Assembly: GCA_035491895.1 (NCBI GenBank)
Contig: DATJJY010000016.1
Span: 1 to 64,000 of the forward strand
DNA: 64,000 nucleotides
Source of the DNA: DASTHG01 sp035491895
Lineage (GTDB): Bacteria > Gemmatimonadota > Gemmatimonadetes > Gemmatimonadales > GWC2-71-9
Direction: 5' to 3'
In this document: piece after piece, positions 56,355-63,800 of the stretch
Position numbering within the stretch: position 1 is the stretch's first letter
How the letters are laid out: the number at the start of each line of letters is the position of its first letter
Position numbers and translations under genes: made by a program
The notes under the pieces: generated by a model
The model's input: the letters and a program-made list of their open reading frames with translations, nothing else
The model's database searches: none
What the model was told of the DNA's origin: nothing

Positions 56355-57079
56355 CGAATCAACCGCCCGCCGTCGACCGGCAACACCACGCCGGTGACGT
56401 AGTCGTTTTCCAGGAAGTACAGCACCGCCGCCACGACGTCGTCGGGAGCGCCGAGCCGCTTGAGCGGTGTGGTGGCGACGAGATGCTCGCGAGCGCTCGC
56501 CGGCCAGTCCTCCGGCGGGAGGATCGCGCCGGGCGCGACGGCATTGACCGTGACCTCCGGCGCGAGCACTCGCGCCAGGCCCTGCGTCAGCATCACCACC
56601 GCCGCCTTGCTGACGTTGAGCGGCAGATAAGCGGGCCACACCTCGAAGGCGGCCACGTCGGCGAGGTTGACGATCTTCCCGCGACGAGACCGGAGGTGCG
56701 GGGCGGCGCCCTGCGAAACGAAGAACGCCGCGGAGAGATTCAGGGCGAGGGTATCGTGCCACGCCGCGGCGGTGATCTCCGCAAGATCGGCTCGCGCGAT
56801 CACCGCTGCGGAGTTGACCACGATGTCGAGCCGGCCGAACGTCTCGACGACCCGATCCGGCAGGGCCTTGGCGACCGCGGCATCGCGCAGGTCGCCGGGG
56901 AATCGCTCGGCCCGTCGTCCGGCGGCACGGGCCGCGCCGAGCGTAACCTCCGCCCCATCGGCCGACGCGTGATGGTGCACTGCGACGTCGCACCCGGCCC
57001 GCGCCAACCCGATGGCAATCGCCGCCCCCAGTCGGCGCCCCGCCCCCGTTACGAGTGCGACTCGGCCCGCGAGCTCCAT
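56351..57079 (-). CDS. Short-chain dehydrogenase, pteridine-reductase-like, with altered active site
   Basis: Classical SDR fold of 242 residues: cofactor motif VTGAGRRLGAAIAIGLARAG, DIVVNSAAV, and C-terminal NAVAPGAILPPEDWP. The usual Tyr of Tyr-x-x-x-Lys is Leu154 (YLPLNVSKAAV, Lys158 kept), and the usual Ser in the VNLADVAAF loop is missing. Catalysis by the standard mechanism is doubtful. The overall pattern is near pteridine reductases. The ATG at 57079 is 5 bases after the next SDR gene. Confidence 0.8.
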   Translation of the reverse strand: MELAGRVALVTGAGRRLGAAIAIGLARAGCDVAVHHHASADGAEVTLGAARAAGRRAERFPGDLRDAAVAKALPDRVVETFGRLDIVVNSAAVIARADLAEITAAAWHDTLALNLSAAFFVSQGAAPHLRSRRGKIVNLADVAAFEVWPAYLPLNVSKAAVVMLTQGLARVLAPEVTVNAVAPGAILPPEDWPASAREHLVATTPLKRLGAPDDVVAAVLYFLENDYVTGVVLPVDGGRLIR

Positions 57080-57084
57080 GCGGC

Positions 57085-57813
57085 TCAGTCCGGCGCCGCG
57101 AGCAGCGGCAGCACGTGCCCGGTCACCGTCGCGGCGTCGTCGGAAGCGAGCCACAGCACCGTCCGCACCAGATCGGCCATCTCGACGAAGCGCGCGCCGG
57201 ATCCCATGTCGCGCAGGTTCGTGTCGGTGCGGACCGGCTCCGGCGCGATCGCATTGACGCGGATCCGGTCGTCCCGGAATTCGCGCGCCAGGGCCCGCGT
57301 CAGCGCCGCGACGCCGCCCTTGGCCGCGGCATAGGCGGCCAGATTCGGCTGCGGCTGGCGCACGGCGATGGATGCGAAGTTCACGATCGCGCCGCCGCCG
57401 CGCCGCCGGAGCGCCAGGACCGCCGCCTGACTCATCGAGAACACCGTCCGCACGTTGCTTGCGAGCTCGCGATCGAGTGCGGCAACGTCGCTCTCGAGAA
57501 ATGGACCGTAGCTCGTGAGCCCTCCGGCCACGTTGACGAGGAGGTCGAGGCCGCCGAATTGCTGCTCGGCGGTGGCGACAGCGGCACGGGCGGCCGCCGG
57601 ATCTCCCAGATCGCCCGCCGCGAACGCTGCCTCGATCCCGCGCGCCCTGAGCTCCGTCACCCGGGCCTCGAGCGCGTCCCGACGGCGGGCCGCCACGACG
57701 ACCTTCGCGCCGGCGTCTCCCAGTGCCGCCGCGATCGCGGCGCCGATCTGCCCCGCCTGAGCCGCGCCGCTCACGAGCGCTACCTTGCCGGCGAACGACG
57801 CCTCCCGGCTCAC
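57085..57813 (-). CDS. Short-chain dehydrogenase/reductase
   Basis: Classical SDR of 242 residues. The cofactor region is LVSGAAQAGQIGAAIAAALG with the DLGD acidic loop, LVNVAGGL is the NAG motif, and NFASIAVRQPQPNLAAYAAA gives the Ser and the Tyr-x-x-x-Lys (YAAAK). All catalytic residues are present, unlike its neighbour. The substrate is unknown. It overlaps the peroxiredoxin gene by four bases (ATGA). Confidence 0.88.
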   Translation of the reverse strand: MSREASFAGKVALVSGAAQAGQIGAAIAAALGDAGAKVVVAARRRDALEARVTELRARGIEAAFAAGDLGDPAAARAAVATAEQQFGGLDLLVNVAGGLTSYGPFLESDVAALDRELASNVRTVFSMSQAAVLALRRRGGGAIVNFASIAVRQPQPNLAAYAAAKGGVAALTRALAREFRDDRIRVNAIAPEPVRTDTNLRDMGSGARFVEMADLVRTVLWLASDDAATVTGHVLPLLAAPD

Positions 57814-58259
57814 TCCTTCTCCCGCACCGCGGCCACGATGTCGTCCACCGCGGGCGCGCCCCGCTGGGCAAAGCGCACCGTCCCATCCTTCCCGATCACG
57901 TACACCGTGCGGGCGATTCCGCGGTCGTCCTCCTTCAACGCCTGGTACGCCCGCGCCATGACGCGGTCGGGATCGGACAGCAGCGGAAAATTGAAGCGCA
58001 TCTTGTCGACGTACTTCTTGTGGGCGTCGACCGTCGCCGGGTTCACGCCGAACGGTCGGATCCCGGCCTGCTCGAACTTCGTCATCTCATCGCGCACGGC
58101 GGAGAGTTGGCGGTTTCACCCGGGGGTGTTGTTGCCCGGATAGAACACGAGGGCGACAGATCCGCTGTGCAGCAGGTCTGTCAAGCGATACGTCTTTCCA
58201 TCGGACGCCGTGGCCTCGAATGCCGGAGCACGAGAGCCGACCGCTAACGGTTCACTCAT
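57810..58259 (-). CDS. Peroxiredoxin (BCP/AhpC-TSA type), probable selenoprotein with in-frame TGA
   Basis: Thiol-peroxidase fold reduced by thioredoxin-type partners. The ATG at 58259 follows AAGGAG at 9 bases. The N-terminal half reads SRAPAFEATASDGKTYRLTD and VALVFYPGNNTPG, then TGA at 58116-58118, then in the same frame NRQLSAVRDEMTKFEQAGI, RPFGVNPATVDAHKKYVDKM and TVYVIGKDGTVRFAQRGAP. The TGA stands at codon 48, exactly where the peroxidatic cysteine of TPGC-type enzymes belongs. No other cysteine is present, so this would be a 1-Sec enzyme. A hairpin with a GU in its loop follows (58085-58105). Alternatives are a point mutation or sequencing error. Total 149 residues. Confidence 0.85.
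58085..58105 (-). promoter_or_regulatory. Candidate bacterial SECIS hairpin
   Basis: Starting 11 bases after the TGA the minus strand can fold as TCTC-CGC / GCG-AT-GAGA, 7 pairs with a 2-base bulge, and an apical loop CGTGC. The loop has the GU needed for SelB binding, 19-20 bases after the TGA. Placement fits known bSECIS elements; folding was done by eye. Confidence 0.6.
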
Positions 58260-58293
58260 GTACGGTTTCTCCTTGCGTATTTCACCATACGCC

Positions 58294-59244
58294 TCATCCA
58301 TACGTGTTTGCTTTTCGTGTCTCCAACGCTTCCAACCATTCTACCGGGACCTCCATTCCTCCCAACAACGCGTGCGTGGTCCCTGTATCTCCTTCCCCAT
58401 GCCAATCGGAGCCGCCGGAAACGGCGAGGTCGAGCTTGCGCGCCAGCTTCATCAGGCGCGTTTCGACATGCCGCGCATGGCTGGGATGTCGGACTTCGAC
58501 GCCGTCGAGGCCATCGGCCTGCAGTGCCTTGAGCTGCGGCTCCTGCCCACGCTCACCGAGGTGGGCGGCGAGCACGAGGCCGCCACTCTGGTGGACCAGG
58601 TCCGCCACCTCGCGCAGCGTGGGGAGCGCCTTTTCGACGAAGGCCGGCCGGCCACGGCCGAGGAACCGATCGAACGCCTGCTCGAAATCGTCGACGACGC
58701 CCGCGTCGATGAGGGCGCGCGCCACGTGCGGCCGTCCCAGCGACCCAGCGCCCGCCTGGTAGGCGAGGTCCTCGAGATCGATCTCGACCCCCAGCCGCTG
58801 CAGCTTCTCCACCATCTGCGCCCCGCGCCGTTCCCGTGCCGCCCGCGCCCCGGCGAGGAATTCCTCGAGGGCCCGGTCTCCGACGGGGAGGAAATACGCG
58901 AGGAGATGCATCTCGCCCCAGGGGGCACGGACGCTGAACTCGCACCCCGGCACGACCTTCACGCCGACATCCTGCCCGGTAGCCTGGGCGCCGGGGATGC
59001 CTGCGAGGGTGTCGTGATCGGTGAGGGCGATGGCCGCGAGGCCGACGGCGTTGGCGCGACGCACGACCGCATCGGGGCTCGCCTGGCCGTCCGACGCGGT
59101 GGAATGACAGTGCAGATCAACGTGCGCCGTAGGCGCCTTCCGGGGCGGTCCAGGCGGGCTGCGATTGGTGGAACAGCTCGAGCAGCTCGCGGTCCGAGAG
59201 ATCCCGGAGCGCGGCGTCGGTGCGGCGCGCACCGAGCGGCGCAT
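58294..59244 (-). CDS. PHP-domain metal-dependent phosphoesterase
   Basis: PHP fold of about 276 residues related to the YciV/RNase AM group. Metal sites: VDLHCHSTASDGQASPDAVV, ALTDHDTLAGIPGA, VVPGCEFSV, LAAHLGERGQEPQLKAL and GGSDWHGEGD. The fold begins near 59122, but no ATG, GTG or TTG is in frame there. The nearest are GTG at 59232 and ATG at 59244, giving a 116-128 base overlap with the next gene, so the start is uncertain. It is separated from the peroxiredoxin gene by 34 bases. Confidence 0.85.
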   Translation of the reverse strand: MRRSVRAAPTPRSGISRTASCSSCSTNRSPPGPPRKAPTAHVDLHCHSTASDGQASPDAVVRRANAVGLAAIALTDHDTLAGIPGAQATGQDVGVKVVPGCEFSVRAPWGEMHLLAYFLPVGDRALEEFLAGARAARERRGAQMVEKLQRLGVEIDLEDLAYQAGAGSLGRPHVARALIDAGVVDDFEQAFDRFLGRGRPAFVEKALPTLREVADLVHQSGGLVLAAHLGERGQEPQLKALQADGLDGVEVRHPSHARHVETRLMKLARKLDLAVSGGSDWHGEGDTGTTHALLGGMEVPVEWLEALETRKANTYG

Positions 59245-59386
59245 AGCGCGTGAATCGGCGCTTACGCTCGGGGCCGGTACCGAGCTGGTACATCAATCCG
59301 TACTGATCCTGGCCGTAGACCGTCGACCGACCCGACGGATACACCGCCCATTCCTGTCCCTCCACGGTGAGCGCGCGCGGCGGCAT
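59117..59386 (-). CDS. Small conserved-type protein of unknown function
   Basis: An 89-residue protein: EWAVYPSGRSTVYGQDQYGL, MYQLGTGPERKRRFTRYAPL and ALRDLSDRELLELFHQSQPA. The first half looks like a small beta-sheet, the end an amphipathic helix. No family is recognised and there is no signal peptide. Its start shares one base with the upstream stop (TGATG), so it is translationally coupled. Confidence 0.6.
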   Translation of the reverse strand: MPPRALTVEGQEWAVYPSGRSTVYGQDQYGLMYQLGTGPERKRRFTRYAPLGARRTDAALRDLSDRELLELFHQSQPAWTAPEGAYGAR

Positions 59387-59700
59387 CAGGCCTCCGCCCC
59401 GGCGGCGAGGGAAACCTCACTCCACAGCTCCCACGCATCGGGAGCGTACGTCACGAGGCTCTGCAGTTTCTTCTCGAGTTTCGTCTCTTCGGGCAACCGA
59501 GAGGCTTGTGCGCGATGCGACATCTCGGTCTGGCTCTCCGAGAATTCGATGAACAGCCGGGGATCTTTCGCGTTGCGAAACACCCAGATCCGCTGTCCGC
59601 GCGCGTCGGCGAACTGCACCAGCTCCCGCAACGTGGCGAGGTAGTCGAGCTCGTTCGCGGCGGGTACTCGCACGCGCGCGGCCGTCAGCACCTTCGGCAT
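59386..59700 (-). CDS. Small protein of unknown function
   Basis: A 104-residue protein: VRVPAANELDYLATLRELVQ, FADARGQRIWVFRNAKDPRL, FIEFSESQTEMSHRA. The alternating beta-alpha pattern resembles a ferredoxin-like dimeric (NIPSNAP/ABM-type) fold, but this is a weak guess. It follows the E2 gene by 2 bases and is probably co-transcribed with it. Confidence 0.6.
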   Translation of the reverse strand: MPKVLTAARVRVPAANELDYLATLRELVQFADARGQRIWVFRNAKDPRLFIEFSESQTEMSHRAQASRLPEETKLEKKLQSLVTYAPDAWELWSEVSLAAGAEA

Positions 59701-59702
59701 CG

Positions 59703-61055
59703 CTACATCTCCTGCTCGGGGAAGTTCTGCAGCGTGGCCTTGACGTCGGCCAGGAACTTGTCGGCGTCGGCGCCGTCCACCACACGATGATCGTACGACA
59801 TCGTGAGCATCCCCATCGTCCGGATCGCGATCGCGTCCGCACCGTCGTCCTGGGTGACCACCTTGGGGCGTTTCTCGATCGTGCCCACTCCGAGGATCGC
59901 GACCTGCGGCTGATTGATGATCGGGATGCCGGCGTAGGGACCGAACCCGCCGGGATTGGTGATGGTGAACGTGCCGCGCTGGATGTCGTCGGGAGAGAGC
60001 TTCTTGGTGCGCGCGCGCTCGCCCAGATCGTTGATGGCGCGCGCCAGCCCCAGGAGCGACAGCTCATCGGCGCGCTTGACCACGGGGACGATCAATCCCC
60101 AGTCGAGCGCGACGGCGATGCCGATGTTGATGTCACGGCGGTAGATCGTGCTCTCCCCGGACACCGCGGCATTGACGATCGGATGCTTGCGCAGGTTGGC
60201 CGCGCACGCCTTGGCGATGAACGCCAGGAAGGTGAGGTTCACTCCCCGGTCGGCGTAGGATGCCTTGTGCTTCGTCCGCAGCCGCGCCACCTGGGTGTAA
60301 TCGACCTCGAAAAAACTCGCGACGTGAGCCGAAACGCGCCGCGACATGATCATGTGATCGGCGGTGATCCGGCGGATCTTGGACCACGGCTCGACGCGAT
60401 CGCCGGGCCACGGCTCGGTGGCGGGGTGCTCGATCGCGGCGGGCGCCATTGGGCGGGAGCCAGGCGCCGGGGCTCCGGGCGCGACCGCCGGCGCGCGCTC
60501 GATGAAGCCCAGGATGTCCTGCTTGGTCACCCGTCCGGCGAATCCGGTCCCCGGGATCTGCGAGATATCGACCTGATGCTCGGCGGCGATCTTGCGCACC
60601 AGCGGCGTGGAGCGACGGCGCAGACGATCCTCGGCGGTTTCGCCGTTCCCACCAACCGTGGCGGGAGCGGGTGCCGGTTGGGTCGGCGCTGACCGCGGAG
60701 CTGTCGGTGCGGGAGCGGAGGCCGGCGCGGGCGCCGCCTTCACCGCGGGCGCAGGCTCCGCCTTCGGCGGCGCAGCCGCCGGTGCCGGAGCGGGCGGCGG
60801 CGCGGCCGCACCCTGCTCCGTTTCCAGGACGGCGACGAGCGTCTGCACCGGGACCGTCTGCCCCTCCTGCACCTTGATCTCCGCCAGCGTCCCTGCCGAC
60901 GGCGACGGAATCTCGGCGTCGACCTTGTCGGTCGAGATCTCGAAGAGCGGCTCGTCCCGCTTCACCGCATCGCCGACCTTCTTGAGCCATTTGCTGAGGG
61001 TGCCCTCGGCGATCGATTCGCCCATCTGGGGCATGAGGACATCTATGCGAGCCAT
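59703..61055 (-). CDS. 2-oxoacid dehydrogenase E2, dihydrolipoamide acyltransferase
   Basis: Core of a 2-oxoacid dehydrogenase complex. One N-terminal lipoyl domain (about 1-80) carries Lys44 in EISTDKVDAEIPSPSAG; an Ala/Pro linker follows; a peripheral subunit-binding domain is near 155-195 (STPLVRKIAAEHQVDISQIP, GTGFAGRVTKQDILGF); the catalytic domain ends with His423 and Asp427 in SYDHRVVDGADADKF. The substrate class (pyruvate, branched-chain or 2-oxoglutarate) cannot be fixed. The ATG at 61055 follows AAGGAG. Length 450. Confidence 0.95.
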   Translation of the reverse strand: MARIDVLMPQMGESIAEGTLSKWLKKVGDAVKRDEPLFEISTDKVDAEIPSPSAGTLAEIKVQEGQTVPVQTLVAVLETEQGAAAPPPAPAPAAAPPKAEPAPAVKAAPAPASAPAPTAPRSAPTQPAPAPATVGGNGETAEDRLRRRSTPLVRKIAAEHQVDISQIPGTGFAGRVTKQDILGFIERAPAVAPGAPAPGSRPMAPAAIEHPATEPWPGDRVEPWSKIRRITADHMIMSRRVSAHVASFFEVDYTQVARLRTKHKASYADRGVNLTFLAFIAKACAANLRKHPIVNAAVSGESTIYRRDINIGIAVALDWGLIVPVVKRADELSLLGLARAINDLGERARTKKLSPDDIQRGTFTITNPGGFGPYAGIPIINQPQVAILGVGTIEKRPKVVTQDDGADAIAIRTMGMLTMSYDHRVVDGADADKFLADVKATLQNFPEQEM

Positions 61056-61071
61056 GAATGCTCCTTGAACA

Positions 61072-62052
61072 TCAGTATTTCGCCAACCACTTCGCCGCCT
61101 TTGCGATGTCGTCCGTCTGTGGCAGCACGAAGTCTTCCAGCGTCGGCGCGTACGGCAACGGCACGTCGTGCGCGGTGACGCGCATGATCGGTCCGTCGAG
61201 CCACTCGAATGCCTGCTCGTTGATCCGGGCTGCGATCTCACCCGCGACGCCGCCGGTGCGCGTATCCTCGTGCACGATCAGCACTTTATTGGTCTTCTGG
61301 ACCGTCGCCATGATCGCGGCGTCGTCGAGCGGCAAGAGCGTCCGCAGGTCGAGGACCTCGGCATTGAGACCGTCACTCTGCGCGAGCTGATCGGCCGCCT
61401 CGAGCGCCTTCCACACGGTGGCACCGTAGGTGATGATCGACAGGTCCTTTCCCTCGCGCGCCAGGCGCGCCTCGCCGATCGGCGTGAGGATCTCCTCCCC
61501 CTCGGGGAGCGTCTCCTTGATCCGCCGATACAGCCACTTGTGCTCGAGGTAAATGACCGGATCGTCGTCGCGAATCGAAGCCTTGATGAGCCCCTTCGCG
61601 TCACGCACCGTCGCCGGGTAGACGATCTTGAGCCCGGGCGTGTGGAAGAACGCCGCCTCGGGATTCTGCGAATGAAACGGCCCACCGCGCACGTAGCCGC
61701 CGCAGGGGCCTCGAACGACCATCGGCGTCCCGAGACCCGCCCGGTAGCGGGCGGTCGCGACGTAGTTCGTGAGCAGGTCGTAGGCGCACGAGATGAAGTC
61801 GATGAATTGCATTTCCGCCACGGGGCGCATGCCCATATGCGCCGCACCGGCCGCCGCGCCTACGATCGCCGCTTCCGAGATCGGCGTATCGATCACACGG
61901 GACTCGCCGAAGCGCTTCTGGAATCCGTCGGTGACTTTGAACGCCCCGCCGTAGGCGCCGATGTCCTCACCCAGCATGAACACGCGGTCGTCGCGCTCCA
62001 TCTCCTCCCACAATCCCTGGCGGAGCGCTTCGAGAAAGGTGATCTCGGGCAC
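61072..62052 (-). CDS. 2-oxoacid dehydrogenase E1 beta subunit
   Basis: Transketolase-like beta subunit of 326 residues: EITFLEALRQGLWEEMERDD, FMLGEDIGAYGGAFKVTDGF, SRVIDTPISEAAIVGAAAGA, MRPVAEMQFIDFISCAYDLL and LIVHEDTRTGGVAGEIAAR. With E1 alpha it decarboxylates a 2-oxoacid and passes the acyl group to E2. The split E1 and its LEHKWLYRRIKE segment resemble branched-chain-type complexes, though a pyruvate enzyme is possible. Confidence 0.94.
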   Translation of the reverse strand: MPEITFLEALRQGLWEEMERDDRVFMLGEDIGAYGGAFKVTDGFQKRFGESRVIDTPISEAAIVGAAAGAAHMGMRPVAEMQFIDFISCAYDLLTNYVATARYRAGLGTPMVVRGPCGGYVRGGPFHSQNPEAAFFHTPGLKIVYPATVRDAKGLIKASIRDDDPVIYLEHKWLYRRIKETLPEGEEILTPIGEARLAREGKDLSIITYGATVWKALEAADQLAQSDGLNAEVLDLRTLLPLDDAAIMATVQKTNKVLIVHEDTRTGGVAGEIAARINEQAFEWLDGPIMRVTAHDVPLPYAPTLEDFVLPQTDDIAKAAKWLAKY

Positions 62053-62054
62053 GG

Positions 62055-62462
62055 CTACCGACCCGGAATCCTGAAGTAGACGGGGACATGGATCATCACT
62101 CGCACCGGGCGTCCTCTGACTCGCCCAGGACGAAACACCGTCTCACGGAAATACCGAATCGCATTCTCGTTGAAACCGGGATTCGTGCTGGCAACCACCT
62201 TCACGCTGCCCCGCTCCACGTGACCGGTGGTGTCGATGACGGCCGCGACCGTGACCACTCCTTCGATTCCGCCTTCTTTGAGGAGTGGCGGATACACGAG
62301 AGCAGGTCCTGACACTCGCGCAGGTCCACTGTCTACGTCCTCGTTCTTGTAAACCCCAGTGTCAGGCGACGCTGGGTAGTCTTGCGATGCCACCTGGCCC
62401 CCGCCGGCGACCGTGAGCGCCGCGACGAGGAGCGTGCCTCGCATCATGCGTCTCTTGCTCAC
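62055..62462 (-). CDS. Exported TonB C-terminal-domain protein inside the dehydrogenase operon
   Basis: A 135-residue protein starting at a GTG (62460-62462) that overlaps the E1 alpha stop as GTGA; an ATG 5-6 codons later is also possible. It has a signal peptide (RGTLLVAALTVAGGGQVASQ) and one TonB C-terminal-type domain: LVYPPLLKEGGIEGVVTVAA, VIDTTGHVERGSVKVVASTN and YFRETVFRPGRVRGRPVRV. There is no membrane anchor of TonB type. Its base composition appears lower in G+C than the flanking E1 genes by eye. Its presence between two enzyme subunit genes is unusual. Confidence 0.8.
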   Translation of the reverse strand: MSKRRMMRGTLLVAALTVAGGGQVASQDYPASPDTGVYKNEDVDSGPARVSGPALVYPPLLKEGGIEGVVTVAAVIDTTGHVERGSVKVVASTNPGFNENAIRYFRETVFRPGRVRGRPVRVMIHVPVYFRIPGR

Positions 62463-63514
62463 CGGTACCATAGCCGCTCGGCGGTTGCGGGGTTGGCGTA
62501 CACACCGCTGAGCGCCGAGTCACCCGGAGGCAGCGGCTCGTTCACGCACGCATCCGTCGCCTGGTCGATCTCGTCCTTCACCGCCTGATCGATCTCGGCG
62601 AGCTCCGGCTCTTCCGCCCAGCCGTTTTCCACGAGCTGTTTCACGTAGCGATCGAGTGGGTCGTTCTCCCGGGCCCAGCGCTCCATTTCCTCTTTCGGCT
62701 GATATGACTGATCGTCGTGCTCGGCGTGCCCTTTGCGGCGATACGTCTTTACTTCGATGAAGTGGGTGCCCTTGCCGCGACGGGCGCGCTCCACGGCGTG
62801 CTTCGCCGCGGCGTGCACCGCCAGAACGTCGTTGCCGTCGACCGTGACGGCGTGGATGCCGTACCCCTTCGCCTTCTCCGCGAGGTCCTTCACCGCGAAC
62901 TGCTTGTCCGGCGGCGTCGAATACGCCCAGTGATTGTACTCCCCGATCACCACGAGCGGGCAGCGCTGCACCGCGGCGAAGTTCAACCCTTCGTGAAACG
63001 TGCCGGTCGACGTCGCCCCATCTCCCACATACACCATCCCGACGCGCGGCTCGCCGCGCAGCTTGAAGGTGAGCGTGATCCCGGCCATCACCGGGACCAT
63101 GTCGCCCAGATGCGAGATCTGACCGAGGTACCCTTGTTCAAGATCGTTGAAATGGACGTTCAGCTCGCGGCCGCGGGTGGGGCTCTCGGCCTTCGCCATA
63201 TACTGGCGCAGAATCTCCACCGGCTTCGCGCCCATGACGAGCATCGAGCCGAGGTTGCGGATCAGCGGCGAGAGGATGTCTTGGTGGCGACCGCGATCGA
63301 GCGCGTACGCCGACGCAACCGACTCCCCCTCCTGGCCCAGGGAACGGAACAGCCCCCCGATCACCTTGCTCTGCCGGTACAGCGCCACCAGCCGCTCTTC
63401 CAGGGTTCGCGTCAGGCGCAAATAGCGGTACATCTCGATGAGCTGCGAACGCGCGAGCTCGGTTGGCAAGGCCCGAGTCTCGCGACCGGTGGCGGATAGG
63501 GGCTGGGGCGACAT
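62459..63514 (-). CDS. 2-oxoacid dehydrogenase E1 alpha subunit
   Basis: TPP-binding alpha subunit of 351 residues. The thiamine diphosphate motif runs from GDG (164-166, YVGDGATSTGTFHEGLNFAA) to Asn194 in VVIGEYNHWAYST; THFIEVKTYRRKGHAEHDDQ contains the conserved phosphorylation-loop region. First gene of the operon. A TATAAT lies 8 bases before its ATG. Confidence 0.94.
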   Translation of the reverse strand: MSPQPLSATGRETRALPTELARSQLIEMYRYLRLTRTLEERLVALYRQSKVIGGLFRSLGQEGESVASAYALDRGRHQDILSPLIRNLGSMLVMGAKPVEILRQYMAKAESPTRGRELNVHFNDLEQGYLGQISHLGDMVPVMAGITLTFKLRGEPRVGMVYVGDGATSTGTFHEGLNFAAVQRCPLVVIGEYNHWAYSTPPDKQFAVKDLAEKAKGYGIHAVTVDGNDVLAVHAAAKHAVERARRGKGTHFIEVKTYRRKGHAEHDDQSYQPKEEMERWARENDPLDRYVKQLVENGWAEEPELAEIDQAVKDEIDQATDACVNEPLPPGDSALSGVYANPATAERLWYR

Positions 63515-63522
63515 TCGGCTAA

Positions 63523-63528
63523 ATTATA
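63523..63528 (-). promoter_or_regulatory. TATAAT -10 element close to the E1 alpha start
   Basis: A perfect TATAAT on the minus strand ends 8 bases before the ATG at 63514. Transcription would begin at or near the start codon, so the mRNA may be leaderless. No matching -35 is evident. Confidence 0.5.
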
Positions 63529-63581
63529 GTGGGACGGAAAGTTGCCGGGGCCGAGGAGCTAAATCAAGCAGGAGGCGTCAC

Positions 63582-63797
63582 ATGGCGAGCGCCAAGTTCA
63601 AAGTGAGCGGCATGACCTGCCAGCACTGCCAGCAGAAGGTTGAGAAGGCCCTCCGGGGCGTGACGGGCGTGTATGCGGCGCTGGTGGATCTACAGGATGG
63701 CGTGGCGGAAGTGGACTTCGATGACGACGCGGTGACATCGACCACCCTCGTCGCCGCCGTGGAGCGAGCCGGCTACGGGGCGCGGCTCGCGGGATAA
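63582..63797 (+). CDS. Heavy-metal-associated (HMA) domain protein, CopZ-like
   Basis: A 71-residue ferredoxin-like metal chaperone. The metal site is GMTCQHCQQKVEKALRGVTG (C-x-x-C), and VAEVDFDDDAVTSTTLVAAV completes the fold. It probably carries copper or a similar soft metal to a P-type ATPase or a mercury/copper system, but no partner is in the window. AGGAGG lies 7-8 bases before the ATG. Plus strand, divergent from E1 alpha. Confidence 0.9.
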   Translation: MASAKFKVSGMTCQHCQQKVEKALRGVTGVYAALVDLQDGVAEVDFDDDAVTSTTLVAAVERAGYGARLAG

Positions 63798-63800
63798 TCG

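Noticed and set aside
57810..58301. Two separate short genes or a broken peroxiredoxin
   Set aside because: Both halves are well preserved, in the same frame, with a single TGA exactly at the catalytic residue and a candidate SECIS after it. Decay would seldom be that precise. It remains the main alternative until selenocysteine genes are checked.
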